From: Pyxidicoccus caerfyrddinensis
Lineage (GTDB): Bacteria; Myxococcota; Myxococcia; Myxococcales; Myxococcaceae
DNA: 64,000 nt
Assembly: GCF_010894405.1 (NCBI RefSeq)
Contig: NZ_JAAIYA010000018.1
Location: 191,403 to 255,402 of the forward strand
Direction of reading: 5' to 3'
Shown here one piece after another: positions 17,513 to 28,200 of this stretch. Both the position numbers and the translations under genes were made by a program. How positions within the stretch are numbered: the first letter of the stretch is position 1; each line of letters opens with the position of its first letter. Below the pieces are notes generated by a model that searched no databases, was not told the origin of the DNA, and was given only the letters and a program-made list of their open reading frames with translations.

Positions 17513-19453
17513 ATGGCCGTTCCTCTGACACTCAAGGTCTTCAAGGGCGACTCGCTGGTCGCCTCCAAGGACTACGAGCGCGACATCATCAAGATTGGCC
17601 GTCTCTCTTCCGCGCACCTGTGCCTGGAGGACGAGAAGGTCAGCCGAATCCACTCCGTCATCGAGGTCGCCACCGACGGCGCCATGTCCATCATCGACAT
17701 GGGCAGCGTCGAGGGCACGTACGTCAACGGGAAGCGCGTCAACAAGGGGCAGCTGACCTTCGGCGACGAGATCCGCGTGGGTGGCACCACCATCCGCCTG
17801 GAGAACCCGGCCGCGGTGGCCGCCGTCAACCTGGCCGTGGCCGTCGCCGGCACGGACGAGACGACCGAGAAGAACCCCGTGCTGGGCGCCCAGACGCCGG
17901 CCGCGGGCCTGGCGCAGGCCGCGGGGGCCGTGGCTCCCGCCGCTGCCGCCACGGGCGCGCTGGACGCGTCGTTCGCCGCCACGCAGCAGAACGCGGTGGT
18001 GGCCGCCGCCGCTGAGCCGGCGCCCGTCGCCGCTCCTGCTGCTCCGGCAGTCGAGGCGGCGCCGCGCGTGCGCACCGTGCGCAAGTCGAAGTCCAACGGC
18101 CCCATGGGCGTGGGACTGCGCTTCGCGTGGGGTGACCAGCGCGTGGGCGAGTTCTTCATCCCTCCGGGGGCGAAGCGCGCGTTCACCGTGGGCAGCGCCG
18201 CGGACGTGGACTTCATCATGGGCGACGCGAAGCTGGGCGCCCCCAAGTTCGAGGTGCTGCGCGCCGACGGGCAGTCCTTCTCCGTGCGCTTCACGGGCAA
18301 GATGAAGGGCGAGCTGACCCGCAAGGGCGACACGAAGGACCTCAAGGAGGTCATCGAGTCCGGCAAGGCCTCGCACGAGGGTGACGCGTACACGGTGACG
18401 CTGGACGCGGAGGACTTCCTCTGGGTGGACCTGGGCGGTGTCACGCTCGAGGCCGCCTTCCAGCCGGTGCCCCGGCGCGTGGTGGCGCCGATCGGCGAGT
18501 CGCTGGACTACACGGCGCTCAACATCTTCCTGGTGATGTTCTTCGCGGCGACCGCGTTCGTCATCACCGCCATGAACCGCCCCGGCGACGACGACATGTA
18601 CGCGGACGAGCTGTCCGCGGACAACGCCCGCATCGCCAAGCTCATCATCAAGCCCCCCGAGGCCCAGAAGAACAAGTTCCTCGAGCGCCTCAACCAGCAG
18701 AAGGAGGCGAAGAAGAGCGGCGAGATGGCCGCCAAGAGCCGCGGCGACGAAGGACAGATGGGCAAGAAGGACGCGGCCAAGACGAACAACCGCACCGCGC
18801 CCAAGGGCGACCCGAGCAAGAAGGACGAGGCGCGCGCGCTGACGGCCAAGATCTTCGGCTCCGGCAAGGGCGGCATCTCCACCGTGTTCGGGAAGAACGG
18901 CCTGGGCGGCGACCTGAAGAGCGCCATGGGCAACATGTTCGGCAACAAGACGGGTGACTCGGGCGGCTTCGGCGGCCTGGGCCTGCGCGGCTCCGGCGGT
19001 GGCGGCGGCGGCACGGGTGACTCCATCGGCATCGGTGGTATCGGCACCAAGGGCCGCGGCGGCGGCACCGGCACCTACGGCAACGGCGTGGGCGTGCTGG
19101 GCGGCAAGCAGAGCGTGGACGTGGGCATCACCTCGTCCGAGCCGGAGGTCATGGGCTCGCTGGACAAGGAGCTCATCCGCAAGGTCATCCAGATGAACCG
19201 CGGGCAGATCCGCTACTGCTACGAGAGCCTGCTCAACCGCTTCCCGAAGCTGGGCGGCAAGGTGTCCGTGAAGTTCGTCATCACCGCCACGGGCTCGGTG
19301 GCGTCGTCCTCGGTGGCTCAGTCCACAGCGGGCAACGCGGAGCTGGAGACGTGCGTGGCGGGCCGCGTGCGCACCTGGAAGTTCCCCGAGCCGAAGGGTG
19401 GCGGCGTGGTGGTCGTCACCTATCCGTTCATCTTCAAGCAGGCCGGCGAGTAA
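17513..19453 (+). CDS. gltG: Gliding motility protein GltG, FHA / transmembrane / TonB-like (AgmX/PglI C-terminal) protein
   Basis: This is a 646-residue single-pass inner-membrane protein. Residues ~5-100 form an FHA domain (GRLSSAHLCLEDEKVSRIHS, then VEGTYVNGKRVNKGQ), which binds phosphothreonine or helps assembly in the cytoplasm. An Ala/Pro linker and a second folded region (~190-320) follow. The membrane segment NIFLVMFFAATAFVITAMN lies at about 336-355. The periplasmic part is a Lys-rich helix, a Gly-rich stretch (~480-530) and a C-terminal TonB-like domain (~545-646) with two Cys (IRYCYESLL, LETCVAGRV). That C-terminal domain is shared with GltJ. In M. xanthus GltG is part of the trans-envelope core of the gliding complex. 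TAGGAG precedes the ATG. Confidence 0.9.
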   Translation: MAVPLTLKVFKGDSLVASKDYERDIIKIGRLSSAHLCLEDEKVSRIHSVIEVATDGAMSIIDMGSVEGTYVNGKRVNKGQLTFGDEIRVGGTTIRLENPAAVAAVNLAVAVAGTDETTEKNPVLGAQTPAAGLAQAAGAVAPAAAATGALDASFAATQQNAVVAAAAEPAPVAAPAAPAVEAAPRVRTVRKSKSNGPMGVGLRFAWGDQRVGEFFIPPGAKRAFTVGSAADVDFIMGDAKLGAPKFEVLRADGQSFSVRFTGKMKGELTRKGDTKDLKEVIESGKASHEGDAYTVTLDAEDFLWVDLGGVTLEAAFQPVPRRVVAPIGESLDYTALNIFLVMFFAATAFVITAMNRPGDDDMYADELSADNARIAKLIIKPPEAQKNKFLERLNQQKEAKKSGEMAAKSRGDEGQMGKKDAAKTNNRTAPKGDPSKKDEARALTAKIFGSGKGGISTVFGKNGLGGDLKSAMGNMFGNKTGDSGGFGGLGLRGSGGGGGGTGDSIGIGGIGTKGRGGGTGTYGNGVGVLGGKQSVDVGITSSEPEVMGSLDKELIRKVIQMNRGQIRYCYESLLNRFPKLGGKVSVKFVITATGSVASSSVAQSTAGNAELETCVAGRVRTWKFPEPKGGGVVVVTYPFIFKQAGE

Positions 19454-19473
19454 CGCCGGGCTGTTTCCCTGCT

Positions 19474-19506
19474 GCGCGGGCGGACCTGGAGTCGGGCCGC
19501 CCGCGC
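19474..19506 (+). terminator. GC-rich hairpin between gltG and gltH, possible attenuator
   Basis: GCGCGGGCGG (19474-19483) pairs perfectly with CCGCCCGCGC (19497-19506) across a 13-nt loop, followed by TGTTT. Its place within an operon-like series suggests partial termination or mRNA processing that would set different levels of inner- and outer-membrane components. Confidence 0.5.
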
Positions 19507-19558
19507 TGTTTCCAAAGACTCCCGTCCCCCACGGGAGCCGCGCTAACGTCAGGACCGC

Positions 19559-20188
19559 ATGAAAGCCCTCGCCCCCCTTGCCCTGTGCGCCTCGTTCGTC
19601 CTTCCCCTGGCCGCGAGCGCCCAGCAACCCACCCCCGCCAACGGGGACCGTCCCGCCGTCACCTTCGATGAAATCGAGCGGGGCCTGTACTTCGCGGTGA
19701 TGGGGGGCCCGCTGTTCCTCACCAACCCGCCGGCCCCCGAGGGCACGCCGCGGCCGTTCTCCGCCGGCCCCATGGCGCAGGTGGAAGTCGGCGTGGACCT
19801 GGGCGAGCGGCTGTCCCTGGGTGTGTTCATCATGGGCTCCAGCATCCGGACGAGCGCCGAGTACGTCGGCAACTCGGGCGGCGCGGTGTCCGGCGACTTC
19901 TCGTCGATGGTTCCCGGCGTGGCCCTGCGCGCGCGCCTGGTAGGCCTGGCGGACAGCCAGGAAACGAAGCGCACGTGGTTCTACCTCCGCGCCGGCGGAG
20001 GCCTCGCGATGTTCTCGCCCAAGCGTCTCCTCCCTGATTCCGACATTCTTGTGTTTGCCGGGCCCGGAGTGGAGTACTACACAAGGCTGCGCCACTTTTC
20101 CGTGGGGCTCGAGGTAACGGGGAACTATCTCGTTAACGGAGGCTCCTTCGGGTTCGCGGTGGCGCCGAACATTCGCTACGCGTTCTAG
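19559..20188 (+). CDS. gltH: Gliding motility protein GltH, outer-membrane beta-barrel
   Basis: This 209-residue exported protein has a clear signal peptide (MKALAPLALCASFVLPLAAS, cleavage at ASA/QQ). The mature protein shows alternating hydrophobic strands with Gly and aromatic girdles (GLYFAVMGGPLFL, MAQVEVGVDLGERLSLGVFI, FYLRAGGGLAMF) and ends in ...NIRYAF. A C-terminal Phe is typical of outer-membrane barrels recognised by BAM. Its length fits a small 8-10 strand barrel. In M. xanthus GltH is one of the outer-membrane proteins of the gliding complex. The gene follows gltG by about 105 bp with a strong hairpin between them. Confidence 0.82.
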   Translation: MKALAPLALCASFVLPLAASAQQPTPANGDRPAVTFDEIERGLYFAVMGGPLFLTNPPAPEGTPRPFSAGPMAQVEVGVDLGERLSLGVFIMGSSIRTSAEYVGNSGGAVSGDFSSMVPGVALRARLVGLADSQETKRTWFYLRAGGGLAMFSPKRLLPDSDILVFAGPGVEYYTRLRHFSVGLEVTGNYLVNGGSFGFAVAPNIRYAF

Positions 20189-20200
20189 CGGGAGAAAGAC

Positions 20201-22144
20201 GTGCCTCAGGAGAATGGAAGCGGTGGGCCGCGCCCCGGTGGGCGTGGTCGTGACGGGGGTGCGCCGGGCCAGGGTCCGCGCCGTGATGGCCCGGGAGGCG
20301 GTGGTTTTGGCGGCGGCGGCTTTGGCGGCGGCCGTGGTGGCCCCGGCGGTCCTGGCGGTAGGGACGGAGGCCGCGGGCGCGGTGATGGCCGTGGTCGCAG
20401 AGACCGCGACGAGGGCCCTGTCGGTCCCGGCCAGCGCGTCATCGCCGAGCTGAGCACCCTGGAGAAGGCGCTCTCGAAGACGGACTTCACGGCGGAGAAG
20501 GGGCCGCTGCAGGCCATCGTCCGCTCGCTGCGGCCCATGCGCCTGAAGTCCCTGGATGACCTGGACCTCAACACGCGTGGCCGGCTCATCACCACGCTGC
20601 TGCGCGTGCAGCGCCAGCCGAAGCCGCCCGCGCCCGAGGCGGCGGCTGCTCCGGCGGAAGGTGCCGCACCGGCGGAGGCTCCGGCCGAAGCCGCGGCGCC
20701 CGTCGAGGCTGCTGCTCCCGCCGAGGGAGAGGCCGCTGCTCCGGCCGAGGGTGAAGGTGCCGCTCCCGTCGAGGGCGCGGCTCCCGCCGAGGCCGCCGCA
20801 CCCGCGGCGCCCGCGGTGGACCCGGCGAAGGAGAAGTTCGACGCCTGGACGGACGTCATGTTCCTGGTGGGCCAGGCCTGGCGCGCTGCGGGTGACCGCG
20901 AGCGCGCCGAGACGGCCTTCACCGCCAGCGGCCGCCAGCCGGGCCCGGAGACCGAGGAGCCCGCTGCGGCGCCCCGGTCCGAGGAGCGTCCTCCCCGCGG
21001 CGACCGTCCCGAGCGGGGCGAGCGTCGTGATCGCGGCGAGCGCGGGGCCCGTCCCGAGCGGGGCGAGCGTCCCGAGCGCGGTGCGCGTCCGGAGCGTCCG
21101 CCCCGTGGCGAGCGTCCCGAGCGCGGCCCCCGTCCGGAGCGCCCGGAGCGTCCCGAGCGCGGCGAGCGTCCGCTGCCCGAGCTGACGGGCGACTGGCAGG
21201 AGCAGGTGAAGCAGCTGGAGGCCATGGGTCGCACGCGCGACGCGGGCCGCCTGCACGAGCGCAACAACTCGTTCGCCGAGGCCGCGCGCCTGTTCGAGCA
21301 GGGCGGGGACCTCAAGAGCGCCCTGCGCAACGCCCTCGCCGGTGGCAACAACGACATCGCGCGCAGGCTGGTGGGCACGCTGCCCCCGGACCAGCTCGCT
21401 CCCACGCTGGAGAAGGCCGGTGCCTACGAGCTCCTCATGGAGCACTACGTGGGCAAGGGCGACTTCGAGAACGTGGCCCGGCTGTACGAGCGCGCGCGCC
21501 AGTTCGACCAGGCGGCGCTCGCCTACGAGCGTGCCGGCAAGCTCACCCTGGCGCGCAAGTCGTACGAGCGCTCCCGGGACATGGCCAGCGCCAACCGCAT
21601 CCGCGGGCTCGAGGTGAAGAGCCTGGTGGAGCGCGGTGACAGGCTCGGTGCCGCCACGCTGCTCGCGGCCGTCGGTCAGCGCCGCGAGGCCGTGGAGGTG
21701 CTCAGCCCGCTGCCTCCGCCCAAGGCCTTCCACTTCATGCAGCGCCTGAAGCTGGACGACGAGGCGAAGGAGCTGGCCCAGAAGGAGCTGGCCCGCGCCG
21801 AAGCAGAGCAGAAGCCCGCCGGCCGCGCCCGGTGGCTGGAGCTGCTCGGCGACACCGCCGCCGCCGCCGAGGCCTGGGAGGGCGCCGGCCGCAAGGACAA
21901 GGCGCTTCCGCTGCACGAGAAGCTCGGCAACCTCACGCGCGCCGCCGCGCTCGCGGAGGAGCTGCAGCAGCGCGACAAGGCCATCGCCCTCTACACGCAG
22001 ATGGGCGACACCGCCGGTGTGGAGCGGGCCAAGGCCCTTCCGGAAGCGCCGGCCGTGGCTCCGACTCCCGCCTCTGACGCGGCGGACGGCGGAGAGGGCG
22101 GCGAGGGGGGCGAGACTCCTCCGGACGCTCCCTCGGCTGAGTAG
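20201..22144 (+). CDS. Uncharacterised glt-locus protein: RGG-like and RPERG-repeat disordered N-half, TPR-like C-half
   Basis: This 647-residue protein starts with GTG at 20201 (GGGAGAAAG upstream), 12 bp after gltH, and has no signal peptide. Residues ~5-75 are almost entirely Gly, Arg, Pro and Asp with RGG/FGG motifs. Residues ~75-130 are ordered. An Ala/Pro/Glu-rich stretch (~140-205) and a second ordered helix come next. Residues ~255-325 are a highly repetitive Arg-Pro-Glu-Arg-Gly-Glu-type tract. The C-half (~330-620) is helical with TPR-like repeats (LYERARQFDQAALAYERAGK), and the end is acidic/Gly-rich. M. xanthus also carries little-studied ORFs between gltH and gltI, and this should be the counterpart of one of them. 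By lack of export signal it is cytosolic. Function unknown; a scaffold linked to GltI is plausible. Confidence 0.75.
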   Translation: MPQENGSGGPRPGGRGRDGGAPGQGPRRDGPGGGGFGGGGFGGGRGGPGGPGGRDGGRGRGDGRGRRDRDEGPVGPGQRVIAELSTLEKALSKTDFTAEKGPLQAIVRSLRPMRLKSLDDLDLNTRGRLITTLLRVQRQPKPPAPEAAAAPAEGAAPAEAPAEAAAPVEAAAPAEGEAAAPAEGEGAAPVEGAAPAEAAAPAAPAVDPAKEKFDAWTDVMFLVGQAWRAAGDRERAETAFTASGRQPGPETEEPAAAPRSEERPPRGDRPERGERRDRGERGARPERGERPERGARPERPPRGERPERGPRPERPERPERGERPLPELTGDWQEQVKQLEAMGRTRDAGRLHERNNSFAEAARLFEQGGDLKSALRNALAGGNNDIARRLVGTLPPDQLAPTLEKAGAYELLMEHYVGKGDFENVARLYERARQFDQAALAYERAGKLTLARKSYERSRDMASANRIRGLEVKSLVERGDRLGAATLLAAVGQRREAVEVLSPLPPPKAFHFMQRLKLDDEAKELAQKELARAEAEQKPAGRARWLELLGDTAAAAEAWEGAGRKDKALPLHEKLGNLTRAAALAEELQQRDKAIALYTQMGDTAGVERAKALPEAPAVAPTPASDAADGGEGGEGGETPPDAPSAE

Positions 22145-22161
22145 CAAGAAAGCCAATAAAT

Positions 22162-22181
22162 CCCGCCGTTTGGCGGGTTTT
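22162..22181 (+). terminator. Rho-independent terminator upstream of gltI
   Basis: CCCGCC (22162-22167), loop GTTT, GGCGGG (22172-22177), then TTTT, with AAA before the stem. It is 18 bp after the stop of the preceding gene. It implies that gltI is at least partly transcribed from its own promoter. Confidence 0.8.
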
Positions 22182-22193
22182 GCATGATTGCTC

Positions 22194-22236
22194 GGGGGCG
22201 CTTGTGACCGGTAGAGTTCCGGTCGCTGGCGCCCCC
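22194..22236 (+). promoter_or_regulatory. Two-tier hairpin in front of gltI
   Basis: GGGGGCGC (22194-22201) pairs with GCGCCCCC (22229-22236). Inside it GACCGG (22206-22211) pairs with CCGGTC (22219-22224). The 4-nt bulges TTGT and GCTG separate the two stems. It lies between the terminator and the gltI ATG, ending 37 bases before the start codon, where a 5' leader would be. Confidence 0.45.
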
Positions 22237-22273
22237 GCTGCGTTCCATTTCCATTCCCAAGGCCCGCCTCCCC

Positions 22274-25200
22274 ATGCAACAGCCCACGCCCTCGCGTCCC
22301 ACGCTGCGTGTGTCCGATGACCGGACCTTCGTCGAAGCCGAAGCCTCTCTCGAGAAGGCCGGCCGTGTGGAAGAGCTGATCCGCCTCTACGAGGGGCGCT
22401 CGCGGGACGTCCCCGCCGACGAGGCCGTGCGCCTGCTGTGCCGCGCGGCGGAGCTGGCACACGAGCGGCAGCGCAACGCGCCTCGCGCGGAGGAGCTGCT
22501 CAAGCGCGCGCTGCTGGTCGCGAAGGACCCACTGCCGGCGCTGCGCGGGCTGAAGCGGCTGCACGAGTCGCGGCAGGACGCGGCGGCGCTGGCGGACGTG
22601 CTGGAGCGGCTGGGCGCCGCCACGCAGGGCGAGGAGGGCGCGGGCCACTACCTCAAGGCGGCGGACCTCTACGAGCAGAAGCTCTTCCGCCGCGACCGGG
22701 CGGTGCTGTGCCTGCAGCGGGCGGCGCGGGCGAAGCCGGACCGGGCCGTCTTCCGGCGCGTGCGCCAGCTGCTGCTGTCCGAGCAGCTCTTCCAGCCGGC
22801 CTTCGAGGCGCTCGAGCGCGAGCGCGAGGCGCTGGGCGACGCGGGCATGGCCGAGGAGTACGCGGCGCTCGCGGAGCGGCTGGTGGATGACCCCACCGAG
22901 CACGCGCTGGCGCAGCGGGTGGTGGACGTGGCGCGGGCGCTGGAGCCGCAGAACGCGCGCGTGGAGAAGGCGACTCGCTCGCTGCAGCGCTTCGAGCAGA
23001 CGTGGCGCGACCGCGTGCGGATGCTGCGCAGCATGTCGCTGGAGGAGCGCGACAGGAAGAGCGCGGCCCGGCTGTCGCTGCTCGTGGCGAAGCTGTTCGC
23101 CTGGTACGACCCGGGCGCAGCCGGCAAGGTGAAGGAGGCGCTGGACCGCTGCTTCCTGCTGTGGCCGGGCATGCCGGAAGGGCTCGCGCTGATCGAGAAG
23201 CTGGCCGAGCGCGCCGGCGGCGATTTCGCTTCGGCGATTGCGCAGATTGAAGCGATGGCGGGCGAGGTGAAGGACCGCGCCGCGCAGGTGGACCTGTGGC
23301 TGCGCGTGGGCACGCTGCGCCTGGGCAAGCTGAACGACGGGGACGGAGCGCTCGGCGCCTTCGAGAAGGCCGTGGCGGCGGACCCGTCCCGCGCGGACGC
23401 GGCGAGCCTCACCGCCGAGCTGCTGCTGGAGAAGGGGCGCGCCACGGACGCGGTGGCGGTGATGGAGCGCTACCTCGTCACGGTGAAGGACAAGACGGCG
23501 CAGGCCGCCATGCGGCTGCGCCTGGCGGAGCTGTGCCTGACGCAGCTGAAGGACGCGACGGCGGCGCGCGCACACCTGGAGGCGGCGCTGAAGCTGGACG
23601 CCACGCAGGCGCTGGCGGCCTTCCAGCTGGCGCGACTGCTGGCCGAGGACGAGGAGCTGGAGGCGGTGGTGCCGCTGCTGGACCTGGCGCTGCTGGCGCC
23701 GCGTCCGCGCTCGGAGCGGGTGGCCTTCTGCGAGGCGCTCGCGCTGATGTTCGAGGAGAAGGACGACGCGCGCGGTGCCTTCGAGGTGCTTGCGCGTGCG
23801 CTGGAGCTGGACCCGGGGCGGCCGCTGCTGCTCGGCTCGGTGGTGGAGCACGCGGAGAAGGCCCAGGCGCAGCCCGCGCTGGCCCTGGCACTGCAGCGCG
23901 CGGCGCAGGCGGCCCCGGTGGCCGAGGTGGCGGCGCAGCTGTGGCGCCAGCTGGCGCAGCTGCTCCAAGGCCCGCTGGCGGACCCGTCGCGCGCGGAGGC
24001 CGCGTGGCGCGAGGTGCTGGCGCGCGTGCCCGGTGACTCGGCGGCGGCGGAGGCGGTGAAGTCGCTGCAGTCTGCGGCGGCGCTCGCGGACGACCCGACG
24101 GCCCGCCTGGAGGCGGAGGTGTCGCGCCGCGAGGCGGCCGGCGCCGCGCCCGAGGAGATGGAGCCGCTGGTGCGGCAGTTGGTGCAGCTCGCCCCGGAGG
24201 ACCCGGCGGCGGCGCAGCGGCTGCAGGCCCTGTGCGTGGCGCTGTCCAAGTTCGACGAGGCGGCGGCGCTGGCCGGCCGGCTGGCGGGGCTCGCGGAGAC
24301 GCAGCTCGAGCGCAACGAGTGGATGGCCCGGCAGGCCAAGCTGTACGCGGAGCGGCTGGGCCGGCAGGAGGACGCGTCGGACCTCTTCCTGGGCCTGCTG
24401 GCGGAGAACGTCTCCACCGGCGTGGTGGTGGGCGGCCTGGAGCGGCTGGCGGCGGCGGGCGTGCGCACGGTGGAAATCGCCGAGGCGCTGGCGGCGCACT
24501 ATGGCCGCGGTGGCGACCACCAGCGGCAGGTGGCCGCGCTCCAGCAGCAGCTGGAGGCCACGACGGAGGCAGCCTCGCGCAAGCGCCTCTTCGCGCTGCT
24601 GGCCAGCATCCACGAGAAGCAGCTCGCCGACAGCCGCGCCGCCTTCGACGTGCGGGTGCGCGCGCTGCGCGAGGACCCGAAGGACGAGAGCGGCCGCGCG
24701 GAAGGACTGCGCCTGGCGCGCGACTTGTCGGCCCACGCAGAGCTGGGCCGGGTGCTGCGCACGCTGGCCTCCGAGTCGGATGACCTGACGCTGGCGGTGT
24801 CGCTGCTCACCGAGGCCGCGACGCTGACGGAGGAGGGTGGGCTGGCGGCGGAGGCGATTGCCGCGCTGGAGGCGGCGGTGGGCCGCGCGCCGGAGTCGAA
24901 CGCGGTGCTGCAGCGGCTCGTGAAGCTGTACGGGCGCGCGGGCAGGTCCGCGGACGCGGAAGGCCTGCTGCGCAAGCGCATCCAGGGCGCGCGCGGGGCG
25001 GAAAATCTGCAACTGCTGCTGCAGCTCGTGGACCTCAACGTGGAGCTGGGCCGTCCGGCGCAGGCCGCCGAGGCGCTCCAGGGCGCGCTGTCCCATGGCG
25101 CGGAAGAAGGGCGGCACCTGCCGCGCCTCGCCGAGCTGTACGAGAAGGCCGGCCGCACGCGCGAGCTGGGCGACACGCTGGCGCGGATGATTGCCCTGGC

Positions 25201-28200
25201 GGAGTCGGCTGGTGAGGCGGACAAGGTGGCGCGGCTGAAGCTGCGCCGCGCGCAGCTGCTGCAGGGCTCGCAGGACGGCAGCGCGGAGGCGGTGCACAGC
25301 TACGCGGACATCCTCACACAGCGCCCCACGGACCCGGATGCGCTGGCCGCGCTGGAGGCCATGCTCGCCTCCGGCCCGGCGCGCGAGGCGGCGGCGCGCG
25401 TGCTGGTGCCCGCCTTCGAGCGCACCAAGGAGCACCGCAAGTTGGTGGCCACGCTCGACGTGCTGGCCGAGGTGGCGAAGGACGACTCCGCGCGGGTGCA
25501 GGCGCTGCGGCACGCGGCCCAGGTGCACCTGGCGCACCTGCGGCAGCCGGAATTGGCCTTCGCGGCCCTGGCGCGCGCGCTGCGTCTGGCCCCCGGTGAC
25601 GCGGGCCTGCGCTCCACGGCGCGGCAGGCGGCTGAGGACGCGGACTCGCTGGACAGCTACGCGGAGATTCTCGGCGAGCTGGCGGAGGAGGGCGACGTTG
25701 GCCCGGCACGGCTGGCGCTGCTGCGCGAGCTGGCCGAGGTGCAGGAGAAGAAGCTGGACGACAAGGCCGGCGCGGTGAAGGCGCTGCGCGCGCTGCTGGC
25801 CCTGGAGCCCGGCAACCTGGACAGCCTCCGCGCCCTGCAGCGGCTGCACCGCGCGGGCGAGGAGTGGGCGGCGCTGGCCGAGGTGCTGGAGAAGCTGGCC
25901 GCCGTCACGGTGGAGCCGGCCGAGCAGATGGTGTTTCTGCGCGAGGCCGCGCTGCTGCACGAGACGAAGCTCACCGACAAGGAGAGCGCCGCCGCCGCGT
26001 GGCGTGCCATCGCCGAGAGAGACCCCGCGAACCGCGAGGCCGCGGCCACGCTGGACCGGCTCTATACCGAGGGCGAGAGGAGCGAGGACCTGGCCTGGGT
26101 GCTGGAGCTGCGCCGCAACCAGGAGGGCCAGAGCCCGCAGGGGCGCGAGGTGTCCTTCCGCCTGGCCGAGCTGAAGCGCACGGTGCTGGACGACGCCAAC
26201 GCGGCGCTGGGCCTCTACAAGCGCATCCTCGCGGAAGACCCGGGCCACCCGGGCGCGCGCGCCGCGCTCGAGGCGTGGGTGAAGGCGGCCGTGCCCGCGA
26301 GCGGCGCGGCGCTCGAAGTGCTGGACCCCGTGCTGTCGCAGGTGGGCGACCACGCCCGCCGCGTGGCGCTGCGCGAGGCGCGGATGGAGTCCGCCCTCAC
26401 GGTGGAGAAGATCCTCCTCGCTGGAGAGGTGCGCCGCATCTACGAGCGCGACATGCACCAGCCCTCGCTGGCCTTCATGTCCGCGGTGAAGTCCTTCGCG
26501 CAGGGGCTGGACCGGGACGGCGTGCGGCCGGACCTGGAGCGGCTCGCCCGCGAGACGGGCTCGCACGAGGTGCTGGCGGAAATCTACGAGACGGCGGCGG
26601 TGGAGCTGACCTCCGGAGACCCGGCGGCGATTGAGATGCTGCGGCGGGCCGCGGAGCTGCGCGAGTCGCTGGACCAGCCGGAGGAGGCCGCGCGCCTGTG
26701 GAAGAACCTGCTGGCGGATGCGCCGCAAGACCGGCAGGCGCTGGAGGCCCTCTCGCGCCTGTACGAGAAGGGGCAGAACGCCAAGAGCCTCTCCGAGGTG
26801 TACGCGCGCCAGGCGCAGCTCTCCACGGTCCCCGAGGAGCGCGTGGGCCTGCTGCTCAAGGCTGGCGAGGCGTACGCCAACGCGGGCGACGACGCGAAGG
26901 CGATTGAAACGTACCGGTCGGCCCTGGCGCTGCGGAAGGTGCCCGAGGGGCTGCTCGCGCTGGAGAAGCTGTACGCGAAGGCGCGGCGCTTCGCGGAGCA
27001 GGCGGACGTGCTGGACCAGCTCGCGGACGGCGCGGCGGACGACAACGCGCGCCGGGGCTGGCTGCTGAAGCGCGCGCAGCTGCTCGAGAAGGAAGTGGGC
27101 CCCGCCGAGTCGCTGCCGGTGTACCGCCGGCTGCTGGAGCTGGCGCCCGGGGACGGCCAGGTGGTGGCTGGCCTGGAGCGGCTGATGGCGCACGACGGCC
27201 CGCGCGTGGAAGCGGCGCGCCTGCTGGAGCCCGTCTACCGCAGCCTCAACGACACGCGGAAGCTGGTGGAGGTGCTGGAGGTGCTGCTGCCCGGCGTGGC
27301 GCCGGAGCGGCGGCTGGAGCACCTCCAGGAGATTGCCACCCTGCGCGAGGCGCTGGGGCAGACGTCGCTCGCCTTCATCTCGCGCCTGCGGGCCTTCAAC
27401 GAGTTCCCCCAGGAAGCTGCCGTCCGGGACGAGCTGGAGCGGCTCGCCGCCGACTCCGGCTCCTTCGAGGAAGTGGCCGGGGCGTACGAGGACCAGCTGG
27501 AGCGTGACACGCAGGAGCCGCTGGCCGGCGACTTGTGGCGGCGCCTGGCCGGCATCTACGACAACCGCCTCAAGCGCTATGACCTCGCGGTCCGCGCGCT
27601 GGAGGAGGTGAGCCGGAGGGACCCGAAGAACAAGTCCGTGCTGGAGTCCATCGCCCGCGTGCACCGCCGCACCGGCGCGCACCGCGAGCTGGCGCTGGTC
27701 ATGCGCCGGCAGGTGGCGGCGGAGACCAACGCGTCCACGCAGGTGAACCTGCTCTTCGAGCTGGCCCACCTGGCGGAGGAGACCCTCGCGGACAAGTCGC
27801 TGGCGGCGCAGGCGTACCGGGAAGTCCTCGTGCTGCGGCCGGAGAACGGCAACGCGCTGAAGCTGCTGGGCCGCGTGCTGGCGGAGATGGAGCGCTGGCC
27901 GGAGCTGGCGCAGCACATCGAGCGCGAAATCCAGCTCGCGGACGCGCGCGGCGCCCTGGAAGAGGCGTCGGATTTGCGCGTGCGCCTGGGCCGCCTCAAG
28001 GTGTCGCGCCTGGACGACCCGCGCGGCGCGCTGGAGCTGTACCAGTCCGTGCTGGCACACCGTGCCGGGCACGCGGGGGCGGTGGGCGCGCTGGAGGAGA
28101 TGGCGCGCTCGGACAGCCCGCTGCGTGGCGCCGCGGCCAGCGCCCTGGAGCCCATCTTCGCCTCGGTGGGCAACCACCTGAAGCAGGTGGAGATGCTGGA

